Positions 51,645 through 61,763 of a stretch of DNA of 64,000 nt are shown piece after piece. Position numbers and translations under genes: made by a program. The stretch's first letter is position 1; each line of letters begins with the position of its first letter. The DNA is from Cylindrotheca closterium (Eukaryota; Bacillariophyta; Bacillariophyceae; Bacillariales; Bacillariaceae). The notes under the pieces were generated by a model that made no database searches, had not been told where the DNA came from, and saw nothing but the letters and a program-made list of their open reading frames with translations. Where the stretch lies: contig CAKOGP040001803.1 of the NCBI GenBank assembly GCA_933822405.4, forward strand, positions 186,001 to 250,000, written 5' to 3'.

Positions 51645-53972
51645 ATGAAACCCACATATACCGCCATTGCTGCCTTCCTTTTGGCGCAGTCTTCCAGCGT
51701 CGCGGATGCCTTTTCTCCGTCGTCTCTTCCAATCACGGCCATGCAACCAATGCCGCTCCGCACTGGCCATTCCATGGTCGCAGCTGTTCAATCCCAATCA
51801 AGGATCAACAGCAGTTTGGCCATGGCAGCTTCTGGGGATTTCCTAGGCATGGACGAGGATGATGAAGATGAGGACGAGGATGAAGACGAGGATGATCAAC
51901 TCGTCCCAGCTGGATATGCCGGTGCCAAGTCCCCTTTTACCGGACTCAAGTTGGATCCTTGGGATCCCAATCCATTGATCAAGCCACGCCCAAGTCGCTA
52001 CTTCAAGGATATGGACGAAGAACAAGTCTCCGACGATCAATTGACGCAAACCATGTCGGACGATGAACGCAAGGAAAACTTGAGCGTCATGCGTCAAATC
52101 CGCAAGTCCGATTTGCCCGATTTGCGCATGCGAAAAGATCACGCCGGATGGGTCGAAGCCAATAATGACTTGAAGCGACGATACAAGCGGGATCCTTGGT
52201 TCATGGTCAATGAGCGTCTTCGAGATGCCATTCAATTGGGAGACCCTGATGAGAAAATTGAACATTTGCGGGAACTTGCCAAAAAGGTCGGTGGTCCACC
52301 GGAAGGCATTGACTGCGGTACCAAGGGATACGCTGTCCACACGGAGATTTACGACATTGGTATTTCACCTTCCCGCGCCGCTTCTCTGTTGGACAGAGAC
52401 ATTCGGGCCGACCGAGTTGCCCGTGGACGAGCCATGATGGCAGAACGTCGCAAGAATATGGAAACTGCCCAACAGCAGTATGAGGAAGACATGCGATTCC
52501 CCGGATTGCGGGAGGATCGTGAAGCGAAGGAACGTCGAGAACGGACCATGCGAAGACTCATGGGAGAAATTGAAGAGGACAACAAGAAGAAGCGGGATCG
52601 CGCCAAGGAACTTTTGGGCAAGTTGCCCGAGGCTCCCGAAAATCGTACCAAGGCCATGGAGAAGGCACTCAAAGAGGCTCGCGAAGACTTCAAGAAGACT
52701 CGTCGTGAACAATTGGGGCGCGAAGCAGACGACGAGGTTGCTGAAATCGCTAGCTCCAACAAGGGGTCTGGATCCAGCAGCGCCGAACGCGCAAGAGAAG
52801 CTGCCGCCGCCGAGGCTGCTGGTGGACGTCCTCGTTTGCCCGGTGACGAAGATGTCACCAAGGGAGAAATTGACATTCCTGTCGAAGCCTCTTCTAAGAC
52901 TACTACAGGTGTCTTGGAGGTCGAAGTCTCATCTACCTACAACAAGGAACAATCCGATCCACCCATGCGCAAGCACTGCTTCCAGTACACCATTCGCATC
53001 ACCAACAACTCTCCTACTGAAACCATTCAATTATTGGGACGCCGATTCGAGATCCAAACTGTTGGATCTAGTATGAAGGATGTCGTTCAAGGAGAAGGTG
53101 TCACTGGGCGTACTCCCGTCTTGAAGCCTGGTGAAGTCTTTGAATACACTTCTACAGCTCCATTGTCGGTCAGACCTATTGGTACCACTATCATTGCTGC
53201 TCGTATGCGAGGGGAATACCGCTATGCAACTCTTGCTGAAGGCGAAGAGACTGCTACTGAAGAGCAAATCAAGGCCGGCGGCGAATTGACCGCTGATTTG
53301 GGTACCTTCCATTTCATCTTCCCTGAAGACCAACGCGTCAAGCCATTCCGTTCTTCTGAAGAAGAAGACGAAGAGGAGGAGGAAGAAGAGGATGAAGAAG
53401 ACGTCCCCGGTGAAACAGCTGTTGCCAAGCCGTCTTCCAGTACCCCTTCTTCTTCTACTGCTTCTTCCCCTGCATCCACTCTTCCAGGAGATATGGATAT
53501 CAAGTCGGGAGATATTACTGTTGAAATCAACGACAGCTCTGAAGTCGTCGCCGAAGAGGTCCGCGTCGCTGTGACCTCCTCATACCGACCGGAACGATCG
53601 GATCCTGCTCTGGACAAACACTGCTTTGCCTACAATATTCGCATCACCAACGAATCCAAGGAATCCATTCAATTGGTTTCCAGACGATTCGAGATCCAAA
53701 CTATTGGTAGCTCCAGCAAGGACGTTGTTCAAGGTCCCGGAGTTACTGGAAGACAGCCAATTTTGAAACCAGGAGAATCCTTTGAATACACCAGTACGGC
53801 GCCCTTGAGTGTCAAACCCATTCAAGACAAGACCCCTGTCGTTGCCCGTATGCAAGGAGAGTACAACTTTGTCACCTTGAGCAGTGATGGGTCCACACCC
53901 GTAAGCTCGACTCCACTTCAAGCCAAGTTGGGTCTCTTCCACTTTGTGCTACCAGCCTTGAGCATGAACTAA
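51645..53972 (+). CDS. Plastid-targeted protein with two ApaG domains
   Basis: 775 residues, single exon, ATG at 51645. The start is a signal peptide with the ASAFAP-like ADAFSPS motif, so plastid import is expected. An Asp/Glu run (about 72-85) and a charged, helical, partly coiled-coil region (about 110-390) follow. Two ApaG domains end the protein, at about 422-565 and 640-770. Each has the EVxVxSxY start, KHCFxYxIRITN, RRFEIQTxGSSxKDVVQGxGVTGRxPxLKPGExFEYTSTAPLS and GTFHF/GLFHF end. The domains are close copies, separated by an acidic/Ser-rich linker, so they arose by internal duplication. ApaG is a fibronectin-like fold found alone in bacteria and in F-box or polymerase partners in eukaryotes; its ligand here is unknown. 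Confidence 0.9.
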   Translation: MKPTYTAIAAFLLAQSSSVADAFSPSSLPITAMQPMPLRTGHSMVAAVQSQSRINSSLAMAASGDFLGMDEDDEDEDEDEDEDDQLVPAGYAGAKSPFTGLKLDPWDPNPLIKPRPSRYFKDMDEEQVSDDQLTQTMSDDERKENLSVMRQIRKSDLPDLRMRKDHAGWVEANNDLKRRYKRDPWFMVNERLRDAIQLGDPDEKIEHLRELAKKVGGPPEGIDCGTKGYAVHTEIYDIGISPSRAASLLDRDIRADRVARGRAMMAERRKNMETAQQQYEEDMRFPGLREDREAKERRERTMRRLMGEIEEDNKKKRDRAKELLGKLPEAPENRTKAMEKALKEAREDFKKTRREQLGREADDEVAEIASSNKGSGSSSAERAREAAAAEAAGGRPRLPGDEDVTKGEIDIPVEASSKTTTGVLEVEVSSTYNKEQSDPPMRKHCFQYTIRITNNSPTETIQLLGRRFEIQTVGSSMKDVVQGEGVTGRTPVLKPGEVFEYTSTAPLSVRPIGTTIIAARMRGEYRYATLAEGEETATEEQIKAGGELTADLGTFHFIFPEDQRVKPFRSSEEEDEEEEEEEDEEDVPGETAVAKPSSSTPSSSTASSPASTLPGDMDIKSGDITVEINDSSEVVAEEVRVAVTSSYRPERSDPALDKHCFAYNIRITNESKESIQLVSRRFEIQTIGSSSKDVVQGPGVTGRQPILKPGESFEYTSTAPLSVKPIQDKTPVVARMQGEYNFVTLSSDGSTPVSSTPLQAKLGLFHFVLPALSMN

Positions 53973-54575
53973 GAGTAATACAATGCAAATATTGATTGGC
54001 CAACTTTGGATTGGATATTAATAACTAGAACTATTAAAAAATAATACATTTCACACACCTATTATTATTGTATGTACCTATGTATCATGGCGTCCGAAAA
54101 AAGGATACAGTTTTCGCTGGGATCCTCTACCGCATGCATACCGTACGTAGATTAAAGTATGTTCGGCTGTGTGCCTCTGGACTATTTGCAAGTCGAAATA
54201 TCTACAAGTGGTCGCAGTGTCAACAGCAAAAGGAGTAAGATACGAGTAGGTACACGTACGTGTACGAATTAGTACTCTTGCTACACCTCCGGCTGTGTGA
54301 CACCAGACGAGTGATGCTAAATATTGAAACCATGTGAACTAGAGGAGACGGCGCGCGTTCGTAATGTAGTGAAAATACTGCGGCCAAAAGTCGCATTGTT
54401 CGCCAATCAACGCCAATTGCTATACATTTCTTCAAGTTCATCGCCAATACGAGCCGGCCGAGCCTCGGCGATGAAAAAAATCGACAATTGATTGAAGGAA
54501 CAGCCTCCATTAGCATACTTCACTCCAGCATTACAGTCTTTTGTCTCTAAAATTCCACGTTGTGCGTTTTCAACA
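53973..54575. other. Intergenic region with a 16-bp palindrome
   Basis: About 600 bp. GTACACGTACGTGTAC at 54250-54265 is a perfect palindrome. The frame into the next gene starts at a TTG (54492), so it adds no coding start. No gene is called. Confidence 0.5.
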
Positions 54576-57575
54576 ATGACGGAGGGAAAAACTAAACCAA
54601 AGTCCTTGCTACAAACAGCAAGCAGTAAGAAGCTTGGAGCCACGAAGAAAGCCTTGCATGTGATTCAATCAAACGTTAGAGCTCCTGTGAAGAAGATTGA
54701 GACAGTTCCAAGGTCTGATGAATCCAAAGTTTCCGCACTCACTGCCTCCGTGGTGGAAGCTGTCCAACCTGCCATGGTCAGAGAAGTGGGAAATCTCGGT
54801 GAGATTGATGTACCCCCTCCCAAGAAGGAGATTAAGAAGACTTCGTTTGATGGTCCTAACTTTCGATCCGGTAAAATCAAGTTTGGTCTTGGTGCTGCGC
54901 GACGAATCACCCCACAACCCAAGACGGTCGCCCATCGATTGATGAAGGTACCCAGTGGACGTCGAGGCGTGGAAGTACACAGGGGAATTGTCATTTCGGC
55001 ACCTTCTCCAATGTCACTAGATCGCATTCAAGTTCAGTATGGGCAAGAGAAAGTACTTCCAGAATCCAAACAGGTTCTTGCCGAAAAGGAAGCCAAGCGA
55101 AGACAACAAGAACGAGAGGCTCGAGAAGCCCAATATCAAAAGGCTATCGATCAAGTCAGGAAGCAGTTGCAATCCGATGCATACAATAAACACGGTGAAG
55201 GCTTTGAAACTCAGATTGACGATTTTGATCCCATTCAGGTAATTGATGCTGAACGAGAGGTTCTTGCCGCCATGATAGAGCAAGTTGGGCCATCACGTGA
55301 TTCTCCCAGTCATATGGCTGAGGCTCGATTCCTCGCTCGTAAAGCTCTTGCCTCAGCTCGCAATGGTAAATCCCGCGGAGGGGGAGATCCAATGATAAAT
55401 TTCTCAACAACCAGAGGAGTCCCAGTTTCAGAAATTATGACAGGCAAGAAGAACAATAGCGATGAGAGTATCTCGACCATCGGGAACCCACATGTCAAGA
55501 CCAATGCATTGGTGGACTCCATGGATTCCAGTAATGGCACTGCTGCTTTGATGGAGCATGCACGAAGTGGTGCGTGCGCAATCAACGGCGAAAGGCTAAA
55601 GCAACACACTGGTGATATGAACTGCGGTGCCTTGCTGGTTGGTGCCGTTCTCGGAGGTGCCGTCGTTGGTGACAACGCGGAAGTCAACGAGCGCAATGTT
55701 CCTGGCGCTCCATCACTTGATTTGGACGATGACGATGTTGTTGACCTCACTACAAAGCAAGATGCAGCTCGCAAGCAGACCAGAGCTACATCGCCACGAC
55801 CTGAGGATCGACGAATTGCCGTGCGTTCAGATCGATATTCTGTCCCAGGAGCGGAAACCAGCAGTATGCCTTTGAATGGTGCCAACCTATCGTCTCCCCG
55901 TTCGATGGGGGGGATTGATGGCGAACTTAATGCTACTGGCTCCAACCGAAACGGAACCATCAATTGCGTGGATATGCATCCAAGCGCAGGTGTGATGTGT
56001 GGAGCAGTACCATTGTACTTCATGTACAAAAGCCAAAAGGATGACGACAGCATTCGCGCTTCCAAGATGACGGCTGTCGTGAGGAGTAAGAATCTTGAAG
56101 AGCTACAGCAGAAGGTTGAAGAGGCGGAAGATATTGCCGTAAATGATTCCAAGAAGACTCCAAAATCTGAAAACGCAAAGAACAAACAAATTCTTGACAA
56201 GGATGATGCATACTGGGACACACTGTCTACCATTGCTTCTACGAGAGGCTTGGACGAGAAATTTGCTCCCGCCAAAGCCAACCCCGCTGGTCCAATTCCG
56301 GTTGAAATTACAGCAGTCAACGACAAAACCGACGAAAAGAAAGAAATCGATGCCCCAAAACCAAAGAAGAAGAAGATCAAAACCAAGCTCAAACCAAAGA
56401 CCCCTGAAACAATGGCAGTGGAAACTGTAGAAGCAACTGAAAGCAACGAAAAATCCAACGAAAAATCCAACGCAAAAGACACAACACCAAAGGCTTCTGC
56501 CACGAGATCGGAGAGGCCGAAGGTGGATGCTGAAGGCAAAACTGGAGCAGAGCCTATTGCTCCAACTAGCAATGAGAATACAAATTCCCTTAATGCCATG
56601 CCCCAAAACTCCACCCCCAAGCACAAGAATAACCAAAAGACTATTAATTGGGAAGACGAGGAAGTTTACAAGGCCGATACATCAAAACGCCGAAGGGGTT
56701 CTGTGTACGACGAGGAGCCCCCGATTGAAGAGGATGTGCCACCTCCTTTGGGTTACAAAGAAGAGCAGGAACTCCTTTCCAGAACTCTTCAACTATCGAA
56801 GGATCTTCTAGCTTCCTTAGCAAACGATGAAGGTGAACCTGCATTAAATGGCAAAAGACACTTGTCTGTTGAAACCGGTCCTTCGTTCCATGAGACTAAT
56901 ACCTTTGCATCGAACGAGGACTTCCCGATCGATGTGGAAAAACTGCTTGCAGAATATGGATACGGGAATGATATCGATGAAGAGGAAGTTATTCCGGCCC
57001 CTGTGAACTACAGCGCCCCTGCAAACTACAGCCAAAACGAATACCGTCACAGTGTTCTAGATGAGAGCATGGATGATTCGTTCAGGAGTCCAAGAACCCC
57101 CCAGATCCTTTCGAAATTGGACGTACTACGGGCTCAGAGAGCCCAAGCCTTGGCACGTTTCCAGCATTCAAAACAGTTTGTTGCAGGTGAGCCGTCAGAC
57201 ATTAACCCTGAACAACTTTATGACCATGAGCCCATGCAATCTATTGGCCACGAGGCTCAACAGCGCCAACCAGTCAGGTTCTTTGACCCTTCGATGGCTT
57301 CGCCTGCTGTTGGCTCACATCATTTGATGCGCATTGAAGAACGGGAAGAAGTCGAGTCTGAAGCTTCCGCCACACCTTCCAAGAAGGCACAAGATTTGCG
57401 CCGACAGCTCGATGAGGCCCTCGTTGCATCGCGCGAGATTCGCAGATCTCAAGAGAAGCTTGGAAATGAACTACACACTTTCAAAAGCAGGTTCAGCCAA
57501 AGGAATGGAGAGATCGAAGACCAAGCGCTTCGAGCAATGAGACCTATAGCAGGTATCCGCCATGGAGAGATCTGA
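54576..57575 (+). CDS. Large disordered protein, hypothetical
   Basis: 999 residues, single exon, from the ATG at 54576. Ordered parts are few: a short conserved-looking stretch (about 85-175, FDGPNFRSGKIKFGLGAARRI and RRGVEVHRGIVIS), a basic coiled coil (about 190-235, AKRRQQEREAREAQYQ) and a final coiled coil (about 930-985, DLRRQLDEALVASREI). Two hydrophobic, Cys-containing stretches (MNCGALLVGAVLGGAVVGD and GVMCGAVPLYFMYKS) resemble each other and may be a degenerate internal repeat. The rest is Glu/Lys/Pro/Ser-rich. Absence of a signal peptide suggests a cytosolic or nuclear structural role. No family is recognised. Confidence 0.75.
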   Translation: MTEGKTKPKSLLQTASSKKLGATKKALHVIQSNVRAPVKKIETVPRSDESKVSALTASVVEAVQPAMVREVGNLGEIDVPPPKKEIKKTSFDGPNFRSGKIKFGLGAARRITPQPKTVAHRLMKVPSGRRGVEVHRGIVISAPSPMSLDRIQVQYGQEKVLPESKQVLAEKEAKRRQQEREAREAQYQKAIDQVRKQLQSDAYNKHGEGFETQIDDFDPIQVIDAEREVLAAMIEQVGPSRDSPSHMAEARFLARKALASARNGKSRGGGDPMINFSTTRGVPVSEIMTGKKNNSDESISTIGNPHVKTNALVDSMDSSNGTAALMEHARSGACAINGERLKQHTGDMNCGALLVGAVLGGAVVGDNAEVNERNVPGAPSLDLDDDDVVDLTTKQDAARKQTRATSPRPEDRRIAVRSDRYSVPGAETSSMPLNGANLSSPRSMGGIDGELNATGSNRNGTINCVDMHPSAGVMCGAVPLYFMYKSQKDDDSIRASKMTAVVRSKNLEELQQKVEEAEDIAVNDSKKTPKSENAKNKQILDKDDAYWDTLSTIASTRGLDEKFAPAKANPAGPIPVEITAVNDKTDEKKEIDAPKPKKKKIKTKLKPKTPETMAVETVEATESNEKSNEKSNAKDTTPKASATRSERPKVDAEGKTGAEPIAPTSNENTNSLNAMPQNSTPKHKNNQKTINWEDEEVYKADTSKRRRGSVYDEEPPIEEDVPPPLGYKEEQELLSRTLQLSKDLLASLANDEGEPALNGKRHLSVETGPSFHETNTFASNEDFPIDVEKLLAEYGYGNDIDEEEVIPAPVNYSAPANYSQNEYRHSVLDESMDDSFRSPRTPQILSKLDVLRAQRAQALARFQHSKQFVAGEPSDINPEQLYDHEPMQSIGHEAQQRQPVRFFDPSMASPAVGSHHLMRIEEREEVESEASATPSKKAQDLRRQLDEALVASREIRRSQEKLGNELHTFKSRFSQRNGEIEDQALRAMRPIAGIRHGEI

Positions 57576-57877
57576 TTCATGTAGCTAATGGAAGCATAAA
57601 AATGTATTATTGTTTTTCATCATTGTGCATTCAACAGCAACCAAAACCTTTGACTACTAGAGTTCAGAAAGTGCAGTACTGTAGTTTGTGTCTTAAAAAT
57701 GTCCTTTCTCATATTCTCTATTACTCACCACAACACTCTCCTATCTGTTTTCGTGCGTTTGTATGATTGGATGGCGGAACGACGGTGTCGGTCGTCACAC
57801 CGGCACCCATGTAAAAAAATTAAGATGTCTGAAGAAACATCAACAAAAAAATTTCCATCCTCAGCAGTACCAGTACC
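57576..57877. other. Intergenic region
   Basis: About 300 AT-rich bp between two plus-strand genes. No repeat or gene was found. Confidence 0.4.
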
Positions 57878-58654
57878 ATGAAGATTACTTGCTTGACGCT
57901 GTTGTGCCTTTTTGGATCTTCTAGAGCATGGACAGGGGCTTCTAAGCTACCTCGGGCTACACAGACTTCCCTTAATTCTGCAGAACCCACCATGGCCCAA
58001 GGTGTTCATACTCTTGATGGAGAAGAAATCAGAGGTCCCGTCCAACCACTTGGCAACAACATCCTCGTTAGAGTGAAGGACACATTGACTGCCACTGAAG
58101 GAGGAGTCTTGCTTCCCGATCAATCCAAGGAGCGACCAACAGAGGGCTTGGTTGTTGCTTCCGGCCCTGGAAAGATTCACCCATTCACTGCTGTTCGAAT
58201 CCGCAACCCAATCAAGGAAGGAATGTCTGTGCTTTACGGAAAGTTTGATGGGAGAGCTGTTACGTATGATGACGACCAATGCCAAATAATTAAAGATGAC
58301 AACTGTTTGCTTTACTACGAAGGCGTGACAATGAATCTTAAAAATGTCGTACCAGTTCGAGATTACGTCCTTATCGAGCTTTATGAAGATCCAGAGACCT
58401 TGCTAACCAGCAGTGGCGTCGTGATTGCAAGCCAAGTTATGGCTGAAAATGTCCCATGTGAAGGTGTTGTGGTCAAGGTTGGAGAAGGACGCATGGCAAG
58501 TAATGGTGAACTCACCCCACCTCAAGTGGAAGTTGGAGACAGTGTCAAGTTCAAGGATTACGCCGGAAACGACATCAAGATCGACGGAAAGGCTTACTCG
58601 TTGGTCAAGATGGTCGATATCCTTGGTACAGTTACTCTGAGTGAAGAATCTTAA
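57878..58654 (+). CDS. CPN20: Plastid co-chaperonin CPN20 (double GroES domain)
   Basis: 258 residues, single exon, ATG at 57878. A signal peptide (MKITCLTLLCLFGSSRAW) and a Ser/Thr-rich transit-like stretch precede two GroES domains in tandem, about 52-150 and 158-252. Each has the PLGNNILVRV / PVRDYVLIEL start and the GVLLPDQSKERPTEGLVVASGPG / GVVIASQVMAENVPCEGVVVKVGEG roof-loop region, and ends with a DDNCLLYYEG or DGKAYSLVKMVDILG strand. The double architecture is that of the plastid CPN20 partner of chaperonin CPN60, which folds proteins such as Rubisco. The N-terminal signal fits import into a secondary plastid. Confidence 0.95.
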   Translation: MKITCLTLLCLFGSSRAWTGASKLPRATQTSLNSAEPTMAQGVHTLDGEEIRGPVQPLGNNILVRVKDTLTATEGGVLLPDQSKERPTEGLVVASGPGKIHPFTAVRIRNPIKEGMSVLYGKFDGRAVTYDDDQCQIIKDDNCLLYYEGVTMNLKNVVPVRDYVLIELYEDPETLLTSSGVVIASQVMAENVPCEGVVVKVGEGRMASNGELTPPQVEVGDSVKFKDYAGNDIKIDGKAYSLVKMVDILGTVTLSEES

Positions 58655-58727
58655 AATTTATACAGTCTTTATATACCGGTATTGCACAATCCTCCGTCAA
58701 AATTGATTTATGATGATTGCACATCTC

Positions 58728-60172
58728 TCAAGCTCCTCGCTCCTGGGCATCTTTCGCTAACTGATAGAAAGACTCATGCCACATGTCAAAGCTCCATAGT
58801 GTTTCCAGTTCTCTTGTCGCTGGATTATTGTACGCGCTCATGCACTTGATTGGCTGTCCATCAGTCATTTGGGAAACGCTCACATTGCCAACTGGTCGAC
58901 TCATGTTGATGTGGATGTCGTCGTTGAAGTCAAGCATATGCTGAAAAAACTTCAATAGCCGATCACAATTAGTCAATATTGCTCCAATATGCAAGACAGC
59001 CTCACATCGTTTCACTTACTTCAAATGTGTACTCATGTTCGGTAGAGAACCTCTTGTCCTCATCCTTTCTTGCTGCCACTTGGTTGAATACTTTTTTTCG
59101 CTTCTTCATTCGTGATGAAATGGATGTTGTTTCTTGAGAGCTGTCGAATTCCTCTGAACTCGATTCACCTTCCCACAAGATGGATAATGGGTCCGAAGAG
59201 GGCGCTTCAATGATAACACCGTCGATGCTTTCTCGCTGTTTTGATGCCGAATCACGATCAACACGGACTGTTTGTGCTGTTGCTACTAATGGTGAGAGGA
59301 AACGTGGGTGGGCACTCTGAAAGACATTAAAAGTGAGTTGACAGTCGAGAAACATATCAAATCTTCTCCACATTGCAGCGTTTACTCACGCCGAGATCGA
59401 CCTCAAGTTGCGGAGCCAACAGAGAGACAATCTTGAGGAATGAATTGACAATCCACTGTGATGGCAAATGTCCTCTGCGATCAAACGTTTGTCCAGTTAC
59501 ACAATGGCACATGGATAAAGGTTCCTTGAATTTTCCACGCACAACGGCTTGAAACGTTCGCTTCTTTCCATCAAAGTAACTCTCTGGATGGTAACTGTTC
59601 TTTGGCAGCTCAGGTGCACCTTTGATTCTAAGAAGTAACTCTCCAACAAAGTAAACAGACTCAAAATCCACAACAAGGCAAGATCCCTGTTCCTGAAGAG
59701 AAGGCAATAAGGAAACCGGGTGAGAAGATTAGCATGACGCAATGCAGAACAGGGTAATGATGCATACCTCTCTCCCTGTATTGATAGGAAGCACTTGGTT
59801 TGAAAAACCTTTGACCTCATCAGCATTCTTTCCAGAAGAATACCTTATTCCACGAATTTCTGTGGAAGTATTGGGAGATGGCCGAATCATCAGTGGAAGT
59901 TGCGGCCAATGTGAGGGATGGATTGGAAGAACTCCACGAGGGGAACGCCTCGAACTTTCCGGTTTCGTGTTTTCGATGGTTGTCTCGCCGATAGCTTCAG
60001 AATCATTGTTTGTGGCCTGAACTTTCATCAGCGGCTCATTGCTGCTCTTTGTAAAGGTATTTATCCTGTCGAACAACATGTCTTTGACTAGCGATAAATC
60101 ACAGTTTCTAAAATGAGTAGTTTTATTTTCACTTTCACAGCGAAGGGGTGAAAACGCTTGGGCATTTTTCAT
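58728..60172 (-). CDS. DUF1769-domain protein
   Basis: Four exons: 59768-60172, 59390-59692, 59020-59316 and 58728-58940, all phase 0 with introns of 75, 73 and 79 bp, give 405 residues. The N-terminal third is Ser/Thr/Pro-rich. Exons 2-4 encode the DUF1769 domain: YFVGELLLRIKG, NSYHPESYFDGKKRTFQAVVRGKFK, CVTGQTFDRRGHLPSQWIV, then HPRFLSPLVATAQTVRVD, and EYTFE|HMLDFNDDIHINM with FDMWHESFY at the end. DUF1769 occurs in fungi, plants and protists; its biochemical role is not established. An acidic Ser-rich insert with KKRKK lies between the conserved parts. Exon phases of 0 throughout and intact splice sites support the model. Confidence 0.8.
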
Positions 60173-60762
60173 GTCAATGAACGAATGAGTGAATGAATCG
60201 CATAGTCAGGCATTTTCTGACAAAACCGGTAGAGGACGGTTAATCGCAATCGAACAAGTCGAGAATGTGCTCCCCGGATTATAAATTTAGTTCGTTCGCT
60301 TCGCGTTCGCTGCGCTCGTGCGTTGAGATGATCGGGAACACTTTAAATCGAACAAGTCGTAGTCACTAATTTCTGGTCATGATTTTGTTGTATGACGTCA
60401 CGCTTTATGTAAATATGTCAGCTGTTCATGACTTCATCTATTATAATGTATGTTCTGCGGGACCATGTCAGCTAGTCTTTTCGAGTACGTACCAAGTTGA
60501 GGTTAGACACGTATGTAAAATTTATTAAATGCGAAAAACGCGAGTCATCAAAACTTTTGTAAACGCAGCTGTGCGTACTTGTATTTTCAATTTCCATGCA
60601 CCCCGAAGCATGCACCGAAGCATACACCGAAACCAACCAAGAAACGATGGATCTCGTTTCTGAATCTGAACGTACCAGTACGCAGCTCCAAATGCAATGT
60701 AGTAATCAGTTTGAAAATAGATATGACTATACTTTGGATACAACATAGAGCAGATCTATCAA
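60173..60762. other. Intergenic region with GC-rich palindromic segment
   Basis: ATCGAACAAGTCG occurs at 60249-60261 and again at 60347-60359, flanking about 85 bp with repeated CGCTTCGCG/CGCTGCGCTCG words. A CRE palindrome TGACGTCA lies at 60393. No gene was found. Confidence 0.5.
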
Positions 60763-61763
60763 TTAGCAAGCCTTCGGAGTCTTCCCTTGAACCCCATGAA
60801 GAGCTTGTATGTAAGCATTCATTAGCATCATCCTTGAAGCAAGAAGAATTTCGTTTTGATCACGTTGAAGGAGAACCTTCGCCACGAACGCAGCGTCGTT
60901 CGAAATGGATGGGGTGACTCTTTTTGTCTCCGTAGCTGAAGATAAGATTGACGATGGAGGCACTCCGGTTCTTTCCCGGTTTGAAATCGATGAGCATGTC
61001 GTCGTTGAGCCACCGAATGAGACAACGGATCGATCGTCAGCCGTAACAAGTGGTGAGCTTGGAACAACATGGTCAATAGAAGTCTCGTTCTGATCTGGAT
61101 GACCACTCGTGGGCCTTTCGATAATGCCTCTTTTCTTGGGCGGGAGGCTCCTCTTTCGGACCATTTGCCGTTCCTTCGTCTTTTTGCATTCCATTTGAAG
61201 GCAGAGTTCAGGGTTGTCTCTGCGAAACAATGGATGGTGAAAGGCACCACTATCAGGACCCTTTGTTGCTTGGCGGAAACCCCTATTCAATTCATGTTAG
61301 AAAAGACTCCATGCAGAGTTATAGCTGTACACCTTGCTACTCACCATCTGTTAAGCTTTCGAGTGAAGGAAGGGTACTTTGTGCTAGATCTGGAGTCGAT
61401 TGGAGGAAGGTACTTTGGTAATACCTTTGCTGTAAAAATATCTGGCCTGACTACAACAAACGAACGACCATGTGGCAGCCAAGAAACGACATCAGACAGA
61501 GTCTCATCGGAGAGGATTTCCATGAGCTTTTGAGGAAAGATCTCTCGTTTTGGTGATGATTTCATTGATGCTTCAGCAGGTTGACGATATTCATCGTCAT
61601 CGCTTACAACTGTATCAGGAGATTCCACAGCACTTTTGCTAGATGATGATGTAGCTGTAGTTGTAGTGGTAACTTTTGGTGTTTCTATGAGAGCCGTCAG
61701 CGCGGTTGCGGCCTCGACCAGGTGCGAAAGCCCATTGTTGAGATCAACGTTCGTGGTTTCCAT
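60763..61763 (-). CDS. HSF: Heat shock factor-type transcription factor
   Basis: Exons 61345-61763 and 60763-61282 join as AGATG|GGGT over a 62-bp intron, giving 312 residues. The HSF DNA-binding domain spans about 73-165: FPQKLMEILSD, VVSWLPHGRSFVVVRPDIF, VLPKYL, and the recognition helix SSTKYPSFTRKLNRWGFRQ, followed by GAFHHPLFRRD. The exon junction lies in the recognition helix (RW|GF), the classical HSF intron position. A basic region (KKTKERQMVRKRSLPPKKR) gives nuclear import. No long heptad trimerisation coiled coil is evident; a short hydrophobic helix is at the C-terminus. HSFs are the largest transcription factor family in diatoms. The promoter contains three GACGTC words at about 61919-61947. 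Confidence 0.95.

Noticed and set aside
51383..51775. 130-codon minus-strand ORF overlapping the ApaG gene start
   Set aside because: It is antisense to the plastid-targeting sequence and its composition is explained by that strand.
55310..56626. 438-codon minus-strand ORF inside the large disordered protein
   Set aside because: Ser/Phe/Leu-rich antisense of a Glu/Lys/Asp-rich frame; no domain.
60285..60335. Possible tRNA-like GC-rich segment (GTTCGTTCGCTTCGCG...)
   Set aside because: No cloverleaf, no acceptor stem pairing and no T-loop consensus could be found.
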